Program-made: the position numbers and the translations under genes
Shown here: piece by piece, positions 38,726 to 47,198 of the stretch
Layout: the number at the start of each line of letters is the position of its first letter
Numbering within the stretch: position 1 is the first letter of the stretch
Origin: Acidiphilium sp. 37-60-79
GTDB lineage: Bacteria > Pseudomonadota > Alphaproteobacteria > Acetobacterales > Acetobacteraceae
Assembly: GCA_002279355.1 (NCBI GenBank)
Contig: NCBV01000005.1
Location: 1-64,000 of the forward strand
Direction: 5' to 3'
Length of the DNA: 64,000 bases
The notes under the pieces: generated by a model
Databases searched by the model: none
What the model saw: only the letters and a program-made list of their open reading frames with translations
What the model was told of the DNA's origin: nothing

Positions 38726-39373
38726 ATGCGTAATATTGCACCGCACCAGCCGATATCGGGGGTTCCGTTGCTGCAAGCACGGGGTTTGGCCGCGATTAGG
38801 GGTGAGCGCGTGGTGTTTCGCGATGTGTCGTTTTCGCTTGATGCGGGGGGAGCACTGCTGTTGGTGGGGCCGAACGGGGCAGGAAAATCGTCCTTGATCC
38901 GGCTATTGGCCGGGTTGACCGCGCCGGCGGCGGGGGATTTGTTGTGGCAAGGGGCGGATGCGCTGGAAGACCCGCCGCTCCATGCGACCCGGCTATGCTT
39001 TGTTGGGCATCATGATGCGATCAAGCCGGGATTGAGTGTGGCGGAGAATTTGGGGCTGGCCGGGCGGGTTGGCGCGGCGGCGATCATGACGGCATTGACG
39101 CGGATGGATTTGCAACGATTCGCGGAATTGCCGGCGCGGCTGCTCTCTTCGGGGCAGCGGCGGCGGTTGGCATTGGCGCGACTAGCTTTGTCTGACGCGC
39201 CGCTCTGGTTGCTCGATGAACCGACGACCGGGCTGGATGCGGCCTCCGTTGCGCGGTTGGAGCGGTTTTTTGCCGAGCATCGGGCGGCGGGCGGGATGAT
39301 TATTGCGGCAACGCATTTGCCGCTGGATATGCCGGGATCGGTGCCATTCGATTTGAGCCGGGGGGTGCTATGA
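38726..39373 (+). CDS. ccmA: Heme exporter ATP-binding protein CcmA
   Basis: This 215-residue ABC ATPase has a Walker A (LVGPNGAGKSSLIRLL), a signature LLSSGQRRRLALARL and a Walker B (LWLLDEPTTGLDA). With CcmB and CcmC it forms the complex that releases heme-CcmE in cytochrome c maturation. The short size and its overlap with ccmB by four bases make CcmA the clear choice over other ATPases. The ATG at 38726 has little ribosome-binding site sequence; family start similarity begins about residue 13. Confidence 0.93.
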   Translation: MRNIAPHQPISGVPLLQARGLAAIRGERVVFRDVSFSLDAGGALLLVGPNGAGKSSLIRLLAGLTAPAAGDLLWQGADALEDPPLHATRLCFVGHHDAIKPGLSVAENLGLAGRVGAAAIMTALTRMDLQRFAELPARLLSSGQRRRLALARLALSDAPLWLLDEPTTGLDAASVARLERFFAEHRAAGGMIIAATHLPLDMPGSVPFDLSRGVL

Positions 39374-40023
39374 GCCGGTTTTGGGCGCTGATCCGGCGGG
39401 AATTGGTGCTGGCTCTGCGTCAGGCCGGGGATAGTGTGGCGGCGTTGCTGTTTTTTGTGATTGCGGCCAGCCTGTTCCCGTTCGCTTTGGGGCCGGGCGG
39501 CACGATATTGGCGCGGATTGCGCCGGGGATTGTTTGGGTGGTGGCGCTGCTCGCGGCGTTATTGCCGCTTAACCGGCTGTTCGGAGCGGATTTCGAGGAT
39601 GGATCGCTCGATCAATTGATGGTGTCGGGACTGCCTGCGAGTGCGGTGGCGCTGGGTAAAATTATCGGTCATTGGCTGACCACCGGACTGCCGTTGCTGC
39701 TGATTGCCGGGCCGGTAGCGATTATGCTGCGCATGGATGGGGCGGCGGTACCGCAGCTTTTGGCGAGCCTGGTGCCAGGGACGATGCTGTTTTCGCTGGT
39801 GGGCGGCATGGCGGCGGCGATTACGCTGGGGGCGCGCGGCGGGACGGTGCTGCTGCCGTTGATTGCGCTGCCTTTGATGATCCCGGCGGTGATTTTCGGC
39901 GCGGCGGGGGCAATTGCTGCGCATCCGATCGGAGAATTTGCCATGTTGTTTGGCTTGCTGTCGTTATTTTTGCCGGTAGCGCCGCTGGCGGCGGCGGGGG
40001 CGTTGCGGGCGGCGGTGTCCTAA
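39370..40023 (+). CDS. ccmB: Heme exporter membrane protein CcmB
   Basis: This 217-residue protein has six hydrophobic segments and the CcmB start FWALIRRELVLALRQAGDSVAALLFFVIAASLFPFALGPG, with FEDGSLDQLMVSGLP between segments. It is the permease partner of CcmA. The usual ccmC, ccmD and ccmE genes do not follow: a strong hairpin and a convergent unrelated gene come next, so the rest of the system must be elsewhere. Confidence 0.93.
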   Translation: MSRFWALIRRELVLALRQAGDSVAALLFFVIAASLFPFALGPGGTILARIAPGIVWVVALLAALLPLNRLFGADFEDGSLDQLMVSGLPASAVALGKIIGHWLTTGLPLLLIAGPVAIMLRMDGAAVPQLLASLVPGTMLFSLVGGMAAAITLGARGGTVLLPLIALPLMIPAVIFGAAGAIAAHPIGEFAMLFGLLSLFLPVAPLAAAGALRAAVS

Positions 40024-40043
40024 GCACAACGGCGGGAGCGGGG

Positions 40044-40074
40044 GCGGCACCAATCCCGAATAGGGTGGTGCCGC
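40044..40074. terminator. Strong hairpin between convergent ccmB and VOC gene
   Basis: GCGGCACCA (40044-40052) and TGGTGCCGC (40066-40074) are perfectly complementary, and CCC/GGG (40055-40057, 40063-40065) extend the stem around a GAATA loop with a two-base bulge. It sits between convergent genes and would serve both. There is no T-run. Confidence 0.65.
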
Positions 40075-40082
40075 TGAGCCGA

Positions 40083-40466
40083 TTATTTCGCCATCCGGTG
40101 CAGCGCGCAGAGTTTATTGCCGTCCGGGTCGCGCAGATAGGCAAGATAAAGGCCGCCGAAGCTGGTCTCGCGCAGGCCAGGCGGATTTTCGATGGCGGTG
40201 CCGCCATGAGCGACGCCCGCTTGATGCCAGACATCGGCCTGTTCGGGATTTTCCATGGCGAAGCCGATCGTGCCGCCATTGGCATGGGTCGCGGGCTGGC
40301 CATCGATCGGCGGGGTGATCATGAGGCGGCCACCATTATGGGCGTAGATCAGGCGGCCTTTATCGTCTTTGATGCCGGGGCTGGCCCCCATGGCGGCGAA
40401 AATGGCATCGTAAAATTTTTTCGAGCGGTCGATATCGTTACTGCCGATCATGATATGGCTGAACAT
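40083..40466 (-). CDS. VOC-family (glyoxalase/bleomycin-resistance fold) protein
   Basis: This 127-residue protein carries the paired beta-alpha-beta-beta-beta modules of the VOC family: FSHIMIGSNDIDRSKKFYDAIFAAMG at the start and GLYLAYLRDPDGNKLCALHR at the end, with possible metal ligands His3-area, Glu and His near 120. Such small proteins act as lyases, dioxygenases or binding proteins; the substrate is not evident. It is a single gene between ccmB and the imu operon. Confidence 0.82.
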   Translation of the reverse strand: MFSHIMIGSNDIDRSKKFYDAIFAAMGASPGIKDDKGRLIYAHNGGRLMITPPIDGQPATHANGGTIGFAMENPEQADVWHQAGVAHGGTAIENPPGLRETSFGGLYLAYLRDPDGNKLCALHRMAK

Positions 40467-40588
40467 GGGGATTGGTTCCTCAGCGATTTGCAGGATGGTT
40501 GAAAATCCGCATTCGAATGCGGATTGGTGACGCGGCTTAGGTTACATTAATTGGCTGAAAATCCAAGCGAGGTGCTGTGGATTCGCGC

Positions 40589-40623
40589 TTGACGACGGGT
40601 GAAAACAAGAACAAAATAAGAAC
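40589..40623 (+). promoter_or_regulatory. Promoter with LexA (SOS) box directly against the imuA start codon
   Basis: GAAC at 40609-40612 and GAAC at 40620-40623 are separated by exactly seven bases, matching the alphaproteobacterial LexA site (GTTC-N7-GTTC on the other strand). TTGACG at 40589-40594 is a good -35; the AT-rich middle of the box then falls at the -10. The last base of the box touches the ATG at 40624, so transcription would start about at the start codon. Confidence 0.8.
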
Positions 40624-41265
40624 ATGTCATCACAGCCTCAGCTTGCTCCGACGCCGCGCGCCGCTTTTCCGCCGCCGATATTGCGGCTGGGGGCGGTGCA
40701 TGAGCTGGGCTGCGGGGTGGATCATGGGTTTGATGCCGCCGGGATGATCGGGTTTGTCGCCTTGCTGCTCGGGGTGGTCGCGCCGAAGGGCCCGGTGCTT
40801 TGGGTGGCTGAGCGGAGTGATCTTTATCCGCCGGGTTTGCTGCGGCTTGGGCTTGATCCGGCGCGGATCATTCTGGCGCATGCCAAAGACGCGCCCGCCC
40901 GTCTCGCCGCTCTGGAAACCGCTTTACGCGGTGGGTTGCATGGGATTGGCCAGGAAAAACTGACCCGGCTCGCTGCGCGGCGCCTTGGCTTGGCGGCCCG
41001 TCAGGGCGGCGGGATTGGATTCATTCTCGCCCCCAAACAGCTCAGCGATTCTACCGCCTGCGCCAGCCGCTGGCGGATTACCCCGGTCGCATCACGCCAG
41101 CCAGACACGCCGCGCTGGCGCGCTGAACTGCTTTATGCCCGCAACACCCCACCCACCTCGTTCCTGCTTGAAGCCGATTGCCATGGATCGTCGCCTGCTT
41201 TCACTGTGGTTGCCGGAATGGCCGATCCTGCGCCAATCCCGGCTTTACGCCGCCAAGCCGGGTGA
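40624..41265 (+). CDS. imuA: ImuA, SOS mutasome accessory protein
   Basis: About 213 residues. The RecA-like core is recognisable by LGAVHELGCGVDHGFDAAGMIGFVALLLG and by VLWVAERSDLYPPGL. ImuA works with ImuB and DnaE2 in damage-induced mutagenesis. It begins the operon immediately after the SOS box, with no room for a usual ribosome-binding site, pointing to a leaderless messenger. It overlaps imuB by 83 bases. Composition shifts inside the gene: the first part is G-rich on this strand, and the last 200 bases are C-rich. Confidence 0.85.
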   Translation: MSSQPQLAPTPRAAFPPPILRLGAVHELGCGVDHGFDAAGMIGFVALLLGVVAPKGPVLWVAERSDLYPPGLLRLGLDPARIILAHAKDAPARLAALETALRGGLHGIGQEKLTRLAARRLGLAARQGGGIGFILAPKQLSDSTACASRWRITPVASRQPDTPRWRAELLYARNTPPTSFLLEADCHGSSPAFTVVAGMADPAPIPALRRQAG

Positions 41266-42658
41266 CGGCGAAGATCAGCCGATTGCCGTGATTACCACCG
41301 AGCGCGGCATGCGGCGGGTTCATACAGTGAATGCGGCTGCGCGGGCGCGCGGTGTGCGGGCGGATTTATCGCTCGCGGATGCCAGCGCGATCTGCCCGAA
41401 TTTGCTTACATGGCCGCATGATCCGCAACAGGACCGCGAAGCCTTGGATCGGCTGGCTCTGTGGGCGCAGGCTGTTACGCCGCTTACCGCCGCCGATCCG
41501 CCGGATGGGATATGGCTTGATATTACGGGTTGCGCGCATTTATGGGGCGGCGAAGCGGGGCTCATGGCGCGCTTGCAGGCACGATTACCCGGCGCGCGCA
41601 TGGCCATCGCTGACACCGCCTCTGCGGCTTGGGCCTTTGCCCGCTATGGCGAGCCGGGGCAGAATGATTTGCATGCCCTGCCAATTGCCGCGTTAGGGGT
41701 TGATGCCGCGACGCAGCGCCGGTTGCGCCGCTTGGGGTTGCGCCGCATTGGTGATTTGGCACCGCTCTCGCGGGGTGAATTGTTAGCGGGTTGCGGCGCC
41801 GATATCCTTGCGCGTTATGACCGGGCGCTTGGCCGTGCGCCTGATGCAGTGCATTTTCTTCCAGCGCCGACCGATCAAACCGTGAGCGAGCAGCATGCCG
41901 AGCCTTTGCTGACCGCAGCGCAACTTGGCGGTGCTCTGACCCGCTTATGCACCAGCCTCTGCGCCCGGCTCACCATTGCCCGCGCCGGCATGACTGCGCT
42001 CACCGCGCAATTTTACCGGGTTGATATGCGGCTCGAAACTCTGCGATTGGGCTTTTCTGGCCCGACCCGCGATGCCGCGCATATCGGCAAATTGCTGCAT
42101 AACGGGCTGAACCAGATCGATCCAGGGTTCGGCGTTGAGATTATTCGGTTAGAGCCGGTGCTCGCGGACATGCCGGATTCCCAGGATGACTGGCTCGCCC
42201 CGGCTGCGATGGATGCCGCCCATACGCTTGATCTGCTGCTCGCCCGCGCAAGCCTACAGCGTTTTGCCCCGCGTGATAGTCATATCCCCGAACGCAGCGC
42301 CCAGCGCGTGGCGATTTCGGCACCGCCCGCGCCATTCCCGCGACCGGTCCGACCACGCCCGGCCGTGCTGTTTGCGCGCCCGGCCCCAATCCAGGTGATT
42401 GCGGAATGGCCTGATGATCCGCCGCGCATGATCCTTTGGCGTAGCCAGCGTTATCGGGTTATTCGCGCTGACGGCCCTGAGCGCATTGGGCGCGATTGGT
42501 GGCGTTTTGCTCCAGATGCGGCGGATACTGAGGCCGAGCGTATGCGCGATTATTATCATATTGAAACGAGTGAAGGGCTGCGGTTATGGATTTTCCGGGT
42601 GGGCATTTATGCGCCTGAACGGTCGGCAGATTGGTTTATTCATGGGGTTTTTGCATGA
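41183..42658 (+). CDS. imuB: ImuB, Y-family polymerase-like mutasome hub
   Basis: About 491 residues from the ATG at 41183 (DRRLLSLWLPEWPI, the usual start). ImuB resembles Y-family polymerases but is not catalytic; it links ImuA and DnaE2 to the beta clamp. The palm-like region, helix-hairpin-helix (RRLRRLGLRRIGDLAPLSRGELL) and a Pro-rich stretch before the C-terminal domain (AISAPPAPFPRPVRPRPA) are visible. Its stop overlaps the dnaE2 start (ATGA). Confidence 0.92.
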   Translation: MDRRLLSLWLPEWPILRQSRLYAAKPGDGEDQPIAVITTERGMRRVHTVNAAARARGVRADLSLADASAICPNLLTWPHDPQQDREALDRLALWAQAVTPLTAADPPDGIWLDITGCAHLWGGEAGLMARLQARLPGARMAIADTASAAWAFARYGEPGQNDLHALPIAALGVDAATQRRLRRLGLRRIGDLAPLSRGELLAGCGADILARYDRALGRAPDAVHFLPAPTDQTVSEQHAEPLLTAAQLGGALTRLCTSLCARLTIARAGMTALTAQFYRVDMRLETLRLGFSGPTRDAAHIGKLLHNGLNQIDPGFGVEIIRLEPVLADMPDSQDDWLAPAAMDAAHTLDLLLARASLQRFAPRDSHIPERSAQRVAISAPPAPFPRPVRPRPAVLFARPAPIQVIAEWPDDPPRMILWRSQRYRVIRADGPERIGRDWWRFAPDAADTEAERMRDYYHIETSEGLRLWIFRVGIYAPERSADWFIHGVFA

Positions 42659-45600
42659 ATTATACCGAACTCACTGCAATCAGCGCGTTCAGCTTTCTCG
42701 AAGGCGCGTCGTTGCCCGAAGAGCTTGTGGCGCAGGCCGCAGGTCTGGGCCATGCCGCCTTGGGGATTGCCGATTATAATAGCCTCGCCGGGGTGGTGCG
42801 CGCGCATGTGGCGGCGAAGGCGGCGGGGCTGCGGTTGTTAGTTGGGGCGCGACTGGTGTTTGCCGATGCGCCGGAGATGATTTGCTATCCGACCGACCGC
42901 GCCGCCTGGGGTCGGCTTTGCCGCTTGCTCAGCCTGGGCAAGGGGCGCGCGGCCAAAGGGGCTTGCGATTTGCGCATCGCGGATTTGGCCGCACAGGCTG
43001 CGGGGCAAATTTTGATTATCGTGCCGCCCGCGATCCTTGATGCAAAATTCAACGATTTTCTAGATCGGATCAGGGGATTGACCTGTGATCGGCTTTATCT
43101 CGCCGCCGCACGGCGGTTTGCACCGGATGATGCGCGCCGTCTTGCGGCGTTGGCGCGGCTGGGGGGCCAGTATCGACTAGGGCTGATTGCAGTGAATGAG
43201 GTGCTGTATCACGCGCCTGAGCGGCGCATGTTGCAGGATGTGTTGCGCTGCATTCGCCTGGGCTGCACCCTCGAGCAGGCCGGCACCCGCCTTGAGCCGC
43301 ATGGCGAACGCTATTTGAAACCGCCCGCGGAAATGGCGCGCTTATTGGCGGCGCATCTCGATGCATTGCGCAATCAAGACGAAATTTTGCATCGTGTGAC
43401 ATTCTCGCTGGATCAGCTGCGTTATGAATATCCTGATGAGCCGGTGCCCGCCGGAACGACGCCCGATGAGCATCTTGCCGCACTCACTTGGCAGGGTGCG
43501 GCACGGCGCTATCCTGAGACTATTCCCGCCGCTGTTCGGGCGAGCATTCATCGTGAGTTGGCGCTGATCGCTGAGCTTGATTATGCGCGTTATTTTCTAA
43601 CGGTCGATGATATTGTGCGCCATGCGCGCAGCCTTGGGATCCTCTGCCAAGGCCGTGGCTCGGCGGCCAATTCGGCGGTGTGCTATGCGTTGGGTATTAC
43701 GGCGGTTGATCCGACAGAAATCGATTTGTTATTTGCCCGCTTCATTTCGGCCGAACGGCGCGAACCGCCAGATATTGATGTTGATTTTGAGCATGAGCGG
43801 CGCGAGGAGATTATTCAATATTTGTATCAGCGTTATGGCCGTGCCCGTGCGGCGCTAGCGGCCACGGTGATCCATTTTCGCCCGCGCAGCGCCATTCGCG
43901 CGGTGGGCCAGGTGATGGGGCTTGCTCAAGACGCAACCGCAGCGCTGGCCGCGCAAAGCTGGAATCCAGGCGATGAAATTTGGTCCGATCCGCAATTGCG
44001 CGACGCCGGGCTTGACCCGACCGCGCCGGTTATTCGCCATGTTGTTAGTCTGGCCCGCGCGTTGATTGGTTTGCCAAGGCATCTTTCACAGCATGTTGGT
44101 GGGTTTGTGCTCACCCGCGAGCGTCTTGATGAAACCGTGCCGATTGGCCCGGCCGCCATGGCAGGGCGCAGCTTCATTGAATGGGACAAGGACGATATCA
44201 ACGCGCTTGGCATGATGAAGGTTGATATTCTTGCCCTGGGCATGCTCACCGCCATTCGTAAATGCTTTGCGCTGCTGGGCATTGATGATTTGGCGGCGAT
44301 TCCCCGAGAGGACCCGCATGTCTATGCTATGCTAACACGCGGAGATTCGATTGGGGTGTTTCAGGTAGAAAGCCGGGCGCAAATGAACATGCTGCCGCGC
44401 CTGGCACCGCGCTGCTTTTATGATCTGGTGATCGAGGTTGCGATTGTGCGGCCCGGCCCGATCCAGGGTGATATGGTGCATCCATATTTGCGCCGCCGCC
44501 AGGGCCATGAGAAGGTACAATTTCCGGCTCCCGATCCGGCCCATGGCCCGCCGGACGAATTGCAGCGGGTGCTAGGGCGCACGCTTGGTGTGCCGTTATT
44601 TCAAGAGCAGGCCATGCGCATTGCGATCGAGGCGGCGCATTTCAGCCCCGATGAAGCGAATGCGCTGCGCCGGGCAATGGCGACGTTTCGCAATATCGGC
44701 ACGATCCAGCATTTTCGCACCAAGCTGGTGGGCGGCATGGTGCAACGCGGCTATCCGACGGCTTTTGCCGAGGCCTGTTTTCGTCAGATTGAAGGGTTCG
44801 GCACTTATGGTTTTCCCGAGAGCCATGCAGCGAGTTTTGCGCATTTGGTTTATGTGTCGGCCTGGCTGAAATGCCATCATCCGGCGGCCTTTGCGGCTGC
44901 CTTGCTGAATGCCCAGCCGATGGGTTTTTATGCGCCGGCGCAAATTATCAGCGATGCGCGCAGCCATGGGGTGCGCATCCGCCCGATTGATGTCACGCGC
45001 AGTGACTGGGATTGCACGCTGAGCGATGGGGCGTTGCAATTGGGCCTGCGCCTGATCACGGGGTTTCGTGCTGGGTGGGCTGCCCAAATCATGCAAGCGC
45101 GTCGGCCGAATGATTTGGCCAGCGCGCTTGCATGCGAGATACCGCGCAGCGCGCTGGATCTGCTCGCCGAGGCGGATGCGTTGCGCGGCATTGGCCTTGA
45201 TCGGCGCCGCGCCCTTTGGCAGATCGGCCAGCTTGATCATGCGCCAACCTTGCCACTTTTTGGTCCCCTGACCCCGCCGGATGGAAACGTGGCGTTGCCG
45301 GTGATGCAAACCGGCGAGCAGGTGTTGACTGATTACCAGACCACCGGCTTTTCGCTGCGCGCCCATCCGCTCGCTTTGCTGCGCCGCCACGCCGCCCTCG
45401 CCGGGACAAAACCCTGTGCCTGCCTTGCAACCGCCCGTGATGGGTCGCGCATCAGCCTTGCCGGGCTGATTACCGTGCGCCAGCGCCCCGGCAGTGCCAA
45501 AGGCACCATGTTCATTACCATTGAGGATGAAACCGGCATCGCCAATTTGATCCTATGGCCTGCGATCGTGGCGTCGTTTCGCGCCGTCATTATCGCCGCG

Positions 45601-45849
45601 ACATTGCTGCGCGCGGCCGGGCAGGTTCAGCGCAGCGCGGAGGGGGTTGTGCATGTAATTATCGAAAATATTCAGGATTGTTCCGCCTTGATCGGCACCC
45701 TTGATGCGCCACTGGCACGGGCGGATGAGGGCCCGTCACGCCCAGCCCCGTCACGCCCAGCCTCGTCACGCCCTGCCCCGCCACGCCGCCCCTCGCCGCG
45801 CCATCCGCGCGATGAACGGCCTTTGCCGCGCAGCCGGGATTTTCGTTAG
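42655..45849 (+). CDS. dnaE2: Error-prone DNA polymerase DnaE2 (ImuC)
   Basis: About 1064 residues of C-family polymerase: an N-terminal PHP domain (YTELTAISAFSFLEGAS), the palm with the catalytic Asp region PPDIDVDFEHERREEIIQYLYQRYG, fingers, and a C-terminal OB fold (ISLAGLITVRQRPGSAKGTMFITIEDETG). It performs translesion synthesis with ImuA and ImuB under SOS control. It ends in a Pro/Arg/Ser tail of about 37 residues coded by a DNA repeat. The stop overlaps the stop of the convergent gene at 45846-45849. Confidence 0.95.
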   Translation: MNYTELTAISAFSFLEGASLPEELVAQAAGLGHAALGIADYNSLAGVVRAHVAAKAAGLRLLVGARLVFADAPEMICYPTDRAAWGRLCRLLSLGKGRAAKGACDLRIADLAAQAAGQILIIVPPAILDAKFNDFLDRIRGLTCDRLYLAAARRFAPDDARRLAALARLGGQYRLGLIAVNEVLYHAPERRMLQDVLRCIRLGCTLEQAGTRLEPHGERYLKPPAEMARLLAAHLDALRNQDEILHRVTFSLDQLRYEYPDEPVPAGTTPDEHLAALTWQGAARRYPETIPAAVRASIHRELALIAELDYARYFLTVDDIVRHARSLGILCQGRGSAANSAVCYALGITAVDPTEIDLLFARFISAERREPPDIDVDFEHERREEIIQYLYQRYGRARAALAATVIHFRPRSAIRAVGQVMGLAQDATAALAAQSWNPGDEIWSDPQLRDAGLDPTAPVIRHVVSLARALIGLPRHLSQHVGGFVLTRERLDETVPIGPAAMAGRSFIEWDKDDINALGMMKVDILALGMLTAIRKCFALLGIDDLAAIPREDPHVYAMLTRGDSIGVFQVESRAQMNMLPRLAPRCFYDLVIEVAIVRPGPIQGDMVHPYLRRRQGHEKVQFPAPDPAHGPPDELQRVLGRTLGVPLFQEQAMRIAIEAAHFSPDEANALRRAMATFRNIGTIQHFRTKLVGGMVQRGYPTAFAEACFRQIEGFGTYGFPESHAASFAHLVYVSAWLKCHHPAAFAAALLNAQPMGFYAPAQIISDARSHGVRIRPIDVTRSDWDCTLSDGALQLGLRLITGFRAGWAAQIMQARRPNDLASALACEIPRSALDLLAEADALRGIGLDRRRALWQIGQLDHAPTLPLFGPLTPPDGNVALPVMQTGEQVLTDYQTTGFSLRAHPLALLRRHAALAGTKPCACLATARDGSRISLAGLITVRQRPGSAKGTMFITIEDETGIANLILWPAIVASFRAVIIAATLLRAAGQVQRSAEGVVHVIIENIQDCSALIGTLDAPLARADEGPSRPAPSRPASSRPAPPRRPSPRHPRDERPLPRSRDFR
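45733..45787 (+). repeat. 15-base tandem repeat coding the DnaE2 tail
   Basis: Units of the form CCGTCACGCCCAGCC start at 45733, 45748 and 45763 (the third with two substitutions), and a fourth partial unit begins at 45778. They encode SRPAP-like steps, in frame at the C terminus of DnaE2. Confidence 0.8.
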
Positions 45850-47003
45850 TTTGGTTCGCCCGCTTGGCGATAGGGCGATTGTTCACCCAGCATGGCCATT
45901 TCATCGGCAATGGCGGGGCGTTCTTCCTCCAAAAACCCAGCGACCGCGCGCGCCAAGCCGCGATGGGCGATCCAATGCGCTGAAAAAGTCTGGCTCGGCA
46001 GATAACCGCGCTGGATTTTATGCTGACCCTGCGCGCCAGCCTCGACCCGTTTGAGACCATGGGTGATGGCAAAATCGATTGCTTGATAATAGCATAATTC
46101 AAAATGCAAAAATGGCACATCCTCGGTGGCGCCCCAATTGCGCCCATAGAGCGCCTCATCGCCCAGCAAATTCAGCGCGCCGGCAATCGGCTTGCCCGCG
46201 CGATAGGCCAGCATCATCACGACCCGATCGCCTAAATTTGCGCCGAGCCGGGGGAAAAACGATTCGGTCAAATAAGCGCCGCCCCATTTGCGATCGACCG
46301 TGGAGAGATAAAATTGGTAAAAAGCCTGCCAATCGCGCTTTGTGAGTTCAGGGCCGCGCAATGTGCGAATCTCCAGCCCCGCCGCGGCTTCGCGCCGTTC
46401 GCGCCGGACCGCTTTGCGCTTGCGCGACGAGAGCGCTGCCAAAAACCCTTCAAAATCGGCATAGTCCTGATTATGCCAATGATATTGCACACCCACGCGC
46501 TGCATCCAGCCCGCTGCCCCTAACGCGCCCCACTCTGCCTCGGTGCAGAACGTTACATGCGCTGAGGAACAATTCATCCGCGTTGCTGCTTGGCGCAGCG
46601 CATCCGCCACCGTGCCGATCGCCACGCCCGGCGCACAGAGCAAGCGCGCGCCGGGCACCGGGCTGAACGGCGCGGCGATTTGTAATTTCGGGTAATATCG
46701 ACCCCCTGCCCGCTCTAACGCCTGCGCCCAGCCATGATCGAACACATATTCGCCGTAGGAATGCGCCTTGGCATAGCAGGGGGCCGCCGCCAGCAACGCC
46801 CCTGCCCCATCGCGCAGCGCTGCATGATATGGATACCAACCGCTATCACCGCCCACCGAACCGCTTGCTTCCAAGGCTGACAGAAACCCATGGCTCACGA
46901 ACGGATTTTTGTCTCTCGCCGCCAGCCGATCCCATTCGCCGGGATCGATCTCGCGGATGTACTGATGCAGGCGCAAAGTCAGGTCGGGCGCGGATTGATC
47001 CAT
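45846..47003 (-). CDS. FemAB-like/peptidoglycan-related GNAT acyltransferase
   Basis: About 385 residues match the GNAT-like FemAB-related family annotated as peptidogalycan biosynthesis proteins. The family order WDRLAARDKNPFVSHGFLSALEASG, then the long internal motif YHWHNQDYADFEGFLAALSSRKRKAVRRERR, then FHFELCYYQAIDFAITHG and QGQHKIQRGYLP near the end, is complete. The role is unknown in detail; FemAB relatives transfer aminoacyl groups. The ATG at 47003 is preferred over the TTG at 47036. It converges with dnaE2 and diverges from pepN. Confidence 0.85.
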   Translation of the reverse strand: MDQSAPDLTLRLHQYIREIDPGEWDRLAARDKNPFVSHGFLSALEASGSVGGDSGWYPYHAALRDGAGALLAAAPCYAKAHSYGEYVFDHGWAQALERAGGRYYPKLQIAAPFSPVPGARLLCAPGVAIGTVADALRQAATRMNCSSAHVTFCTEAEWGALGAAGWMQRVGVQYHWHNQDYADFEGFLAALSSRKRKAVRRERREAAAGLEIRTLRGPELTKRDWQAFYQFYLSTVDRKWGGAYLTESFFPRLGANLGDRVVMMLAYRAGKPIAGALNLLGDEALYGRNWGATEDVPFLHFELCYYQAIDFAITHGLKRVEAGAQGQHKIQRGYLPSQTFSAHWIAHRGLARAVAGFLEEERPAIADEMAMLGEQSPYRQAGEPN

Positions 47004-47198
47004 GCGCTTAATATGCGGCGATTCTGCGCGCTGCAAAGCCTACCTGCTCATCCACTCATAAAATAATCATACTCAACAATCCGACGCATGATAAATCCAT
47101 AATAATCGATTGATTTGACATCTTTTTATTCTCTCCAGCGGATATTGCGCGCTGCCGACCGCTGCGGCACACACGGTCAATGTCAGGAGTACATCAAG

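Noticed and set aside
41000-47110. A dif (XerCD) site near the composition flip
   Set aside because: I scanned the gaps at 40.5 kb and 47.0-47.2 kb and found no sequence close to the known dif core.
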